From assembly GCA_008360975.2 (NCBI GenBank), contig CM039196.1, positions 8,040,263 through 8,104,262 of the forward strand: DNA of 64,000 nt. The letters are read 5' to 3'. Under the pieces are notes generated by a model, which worked only from the letters and a program-made list of their open reading frames with translations, ran no database searches and was not told where the DNA came from. Below are positions 61,843 to 64,000 of the stretch, one piece after another. The translations under genes were made by a program, and so were the position numbers. The stretch is from Lichenostomus cassidix. Its lineage: Eukaryota > Chordata > Aves > Passeriformes > Meliphagidae. The stretch's first letter is position 1. Each line of letters starts with the position of its first letter.

Positions 61843-63555
61843 ATGGAACTGCCAAATCATGCCAAACAACTGCTACTGCAGCTGAACCAGCAACGAGCCA
61901 AAGGTTTCCTCTGTGATGTGATCATTGTGGTAGAAAATGCCCTGTTTCGTGCCCATAAGAACATCCTGGCAGCCAGCAGCATGTATTTCAAATCCCTTGT
62001 CCTGCATGACAACCTGATAAACTTAGATACGGACATGGTGAACCCCACCGTGTTCCGGCAGATCTTGGACTTTATTTATACTGGTAAGCTCTTAACGACT
62101 GACCAGCCTGGTGAACAGAACTTTAATGCTCTCCTCACCGCAGCAAGCTACCTCCAACTGCACGACCTGGCAGCTCTCTGCAGAAAGAAGCTGAAGCGGA
62201 GCGGCAAGTCCTTTGCTGGCAAGGCTGGCGGCCTTGGTGTCGGGAGATCTGCCAGGAGTCAGAGACTTTCCACTGCTTCAGTCATCCAAGCTCGCTATTC
62301 AGGGTCAAATGAGGGGTTGAAGGGCTCGCATTCAAAGGAGCTGTCGAAGGGAAAGCTCTCTGATGATGAGGTCTTCATCAGCAGCTCCAACCAAGAGAAC
62401 TGTCACTCCTTAAGCAGGGGAGCCAGCAAGAATGGTGGTGGGGGCAGCAGTGCGAATGGGAGCACCGGTGACCAGGAGCTAGGCCTCGACCTGTCCAAAA
62501 AAAGCCCCTCGCTCCCTGCTGCAGCCTCCCAGGATGACACGCAGCACAGTGAAAGCCAGCACGGCTCTCCCCAATCTGCCTCAGCCCCTGCAGCCAACAG
62601 TGCCTCATCGTTCGACGAGTCCGGGGTCGGAGCCCCCCACAGCATGGCAGACAGCAGTGACCCCATGGAGATGGATCTGAGCGAGGAGTGCCACCACTCA
62701 CTGACAGAGAGCAGCCAGCGCAAGGGCCTCCGGCACTCATCCCGCAAGAAGGAGTGGATCAAGAAAGACAACGCCTTTGACCGGAAGGAAGGGGGCAAAG
62801 ACAGGGACGAGGGTGAAGGGCTGCCCAATGGTATCCTGCTGGGGCCCTTGTCCAAGTCTGTGGAGAGGAGTCTGGCCGGGGCCTACGGGGCAGACCTGCC
62901 CTACCCATGTAAGGAGGAGGTGGAAAATGGTAAGGAGAACAGTGACGACAGCGGCCAGAGCGAGAGTGAAAGCGGTGGCCATACCAGTGCCAACTATGTC
63001 TACCGGCAGGAGGGGTTTGAGCCAGTGGCCTACGGTGACAACCTGTATGTCTGTATCCCCTGTGGCAAAGGCTTCCCGAGCTCTGAGCAGCTCAATGCCC
63101 ACGTGGAAACGCACACCGAGGAAGACCTTTACATCAAGGAGGAAGGCACGTACGGCAGCAAGGATGAAGCCGAGGATTTGTCCAACCCCAATCAGTCCTA
63201 CGCTGCGGAGTCCCGGCCCTTCAAGTGTTCAGTGTGTGAGAAGAGCTACAAGGATCCAGCCACGCTGCGGCAGCACGAGAAGACTCACTGGCTGACGCGG
63301 CCCTTCCCATGCAACATCTGCGGCAAGATGTTCACGCAGCGGGGCACCATGACACGGCACATGCGCAGCCACTTGGGGCTCAAGCCCTTCGCTTGCGAGG
63401 AATGTGGGATGCGCTTTACCCGGCAGTACCGACTAACAGAGCATATGCGTGTCCACTCAGGAGAAAAACCTTACGAATGTCAACTGTGTGGTGGGAAATT
63501 CACCCAGCAGCGCAATCTGATCAGCCACCTGCGAATGCATACCTCTCCCACATAA
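61843..63555 (+). CDS. HIC2: HIC2, BTB/POZ and C2H2 zinc-finger transcriptional repressor (complete, 570 aa)
   Basis: Nuclear sequence-specific repressor of the HIC family. In human, HIC2 is reported to repress BCL11A during haemoglobin switching. An N-terminal BTB/POZ domain spans about residues 12-118, with FLCDV at 22-26 and FRAHKN at 35-40. A CtBP-type motif GLDLSKK lies at 214-220. A long Ser/Gly/acidic linker follows, then five C2H2 fingers: C404/C407/H420/H424, C462/C465/H478/H482, C490/C493/H506/H510, C518/C521/H534/H538 and C546/C549/H562/H566. Fingers 2-5 are contiguous, and finger 1 is set apart by about 37 residues. IKEE at 431-434 fits a SUMO consensus. HIC2 is preferred over HIC1 because of the MELP start, the LLTTDQPGEQNF segment, the RSQRLSTASVIQARY stretch and the C-terminus ending just after finger 5 (HIC1 has a long tail). 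Start: ATG with G at -3 and +4. Stops TAA 61816-61818 and TGA 61822-61824 are in frame upstream, so the N-terminal extension I recall in human HIC2 (about 615 aa) cannot come through this acceptor. A GTG two codons upstream is not a plausible start. Confidence 0.97.
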   Translation: MELPNHAKQLLLQLNQQRAKGFLCDVIIVVENALFRAHKNILAASSMYFKSLVLHDNLINLDTDMVNPTVFRQILDFIYTGKLLTTDQPGEQNFNALLTAASYLQLHDLAALCRKKLKRSGKSFAGKAGGLGVGRSARSQRLSTASVIQARYSGSNEGLKGSHSKELSKGKLSDDEVFISSSNQENCHSLSRGASKNGGGGSSANGSTGDQELGLDLSKKSPSLPAAASQDDTQHSESQHGSPQSASAPAANSASSFDESGVGAPHSMADSSDPMEMDLSEECHHSLTESSQRKGLRHSSRKKEWIKKDNAFDRKEGGKDRDEGEGLPNGILLGPLSKSVERSLAGAYGADLPYPCKEEVENGKENSDDSGQSESESGGHTSANYVYRQEGFEPVAYGDNLYVCIPCGKGFPSSEQLNAHVETHTEEDLYIKEEGTYGSKDEAEDLSNPNQSYAAESRPFKCSVCEKSYKDPATLRQHEKTHWLTRPFPCNICGKMFTQRGTMTRHMRSHLGLKPFACEECGMRFTRQYRLTEHMRVHSGEKPYECQLCGGKFTQQRNLISHLRMHTSPT

Positions 63556-64000
63556 GCCAAAGACTCCAGAATGAGCTTCGAGCCCATCCGCAGTGATTTA
63601 CCTTCCTGTAGACTTGCTGCTTAAAAAAAAAAGAAAAAAGAAAAAAAAACAAACAAAAAAGGGGGCAACTCCCCATACTCTGTTCAGTCATGAGAGGCCT
63701 AAACAAATGTAGCTTTAACATTTAAAAAAAAAGTTCCTTTTTCTCCTTTTTTTAAAAAAAGAAAGGTCCACAGCCAAGCTGATGCATTTAGTCCCAGTCT
63801 CCCCTCAAATCTTGATGACCTGGCAAGAAATGCCACTTCTTTTTGCACACATCGACTTCATTGCCATATTGATTATCTGGAGCAGGTAGGGAGACCTAGG
63901 GGAACTTTCAGCCTCTGCTGGCTCCTCCCTCCCTGCCTCTTTCCATGTTACTGTCAATGTACTCACCTCCTCTCTTAAAACCAAACTCAGGAGGTGTATT
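63556..64000 (+). other. HIC2: HIC2 3' UTR, start (continues past the window)
   Basis: Non-coding sequence follows the TAA stop. It holds an interrupted A-rich tract at about 63622-63660 and shorter A runs at 63723-63732 and 63754-63760. I see no AATAAA polyadenylation signal before the right edge, so the transcript end is probably outside the window. Confidence 0.8.

Noticed and set aside
62378..63295. Several 120-172 codon frames inside the HIC2 exon in other frames and on the other strand
   Set aside because: They are shadows of the GC-rich HIC2 coding sequence; only the HIC2 frame has BTB and zinc-finger signatures.
1..64000. Search for operons, CRISPR arrays, phage, toxin or viral genes
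   Set aside because: None seen. The sequence is vertebrate nuclear DNA and I recognised no endogenous retrovirus, tRNA or rRNA gene.

Overview
The window reads as an avian, or at least sauropsid, nuclear genome segment. It is almost entirely non-coding and CpG-depleted. It carries one intact vertebrate protein-coding exon at the right end and fragments of CR1-type LINEs, the dominant retroposon family of birds. There is no operon structure, prophage, CRISPR array or plasmid sign. Nearly all other open frames are short, lack codon-like composition and overlap frames open on the opposite strand, so I treat them as chance.

The only secure gene is HIC2 (hypermethylated in cancer 2) at 61843-63555 on the plus strand. 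It encodes a 570-residue BTB/POZ and five-C2H2-zinc-finger transcriptional repressor with the family's GLDLSKK co-repressor motif. The whole reading frame lies in one exon that opens at a clear splice acceptor ending at 61806. The 61.8 kb to its left is therefore HIC2 intron, upstream intergenic sequence, or both; the window alone cannot fix where the first exon lies. The 3' UTR starts at 63556 and runs off the right edge.

From left to right, 1-6167 is plain non-coding DNA with a worn inverted repeat at 2.4 kb. A seven-copy 32-bp minisatellite lies at 6168-6390. The stretch 6391-20690 is non-coding, with a TAG-rich simple repeat at 8.9 kb and a near-perfect 23-bp palindrome at 17.65 kb. A short CpG-rich patch lies at 20.70-20.92 kb. 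The stretch 20.9-36.2 kb is non-coding with a second worn inverted repeat at 25.0 kb. An old CR1 fragment lies at about 36.17-36.57 kb, followed by a CpG-richer patch with a long minus-strand open frame at 36.9-37.7 kb. The stretch 37.8-42.8 kb is AT-rich, and a third CpG-rich patch lies at 42.79-43.03 kb. A younger, internally deleted CR1 copy lies at 47.10-47.54 kb. The rest up to 61.8 kb is non-coding, with simple repeats and an octamer-motif pair about 400 bp upstream of the HIC2 coding exon.

I see no convincing new biological system here. The items most worth checking are the three CpG-rich patches as candidate HIC2 promoters or first exons, the crowded donor-like signals directly after the HIC2 acceptor, the internally deleted CR1, the palindrome, and the long minus-strand open frame at 37 kb.
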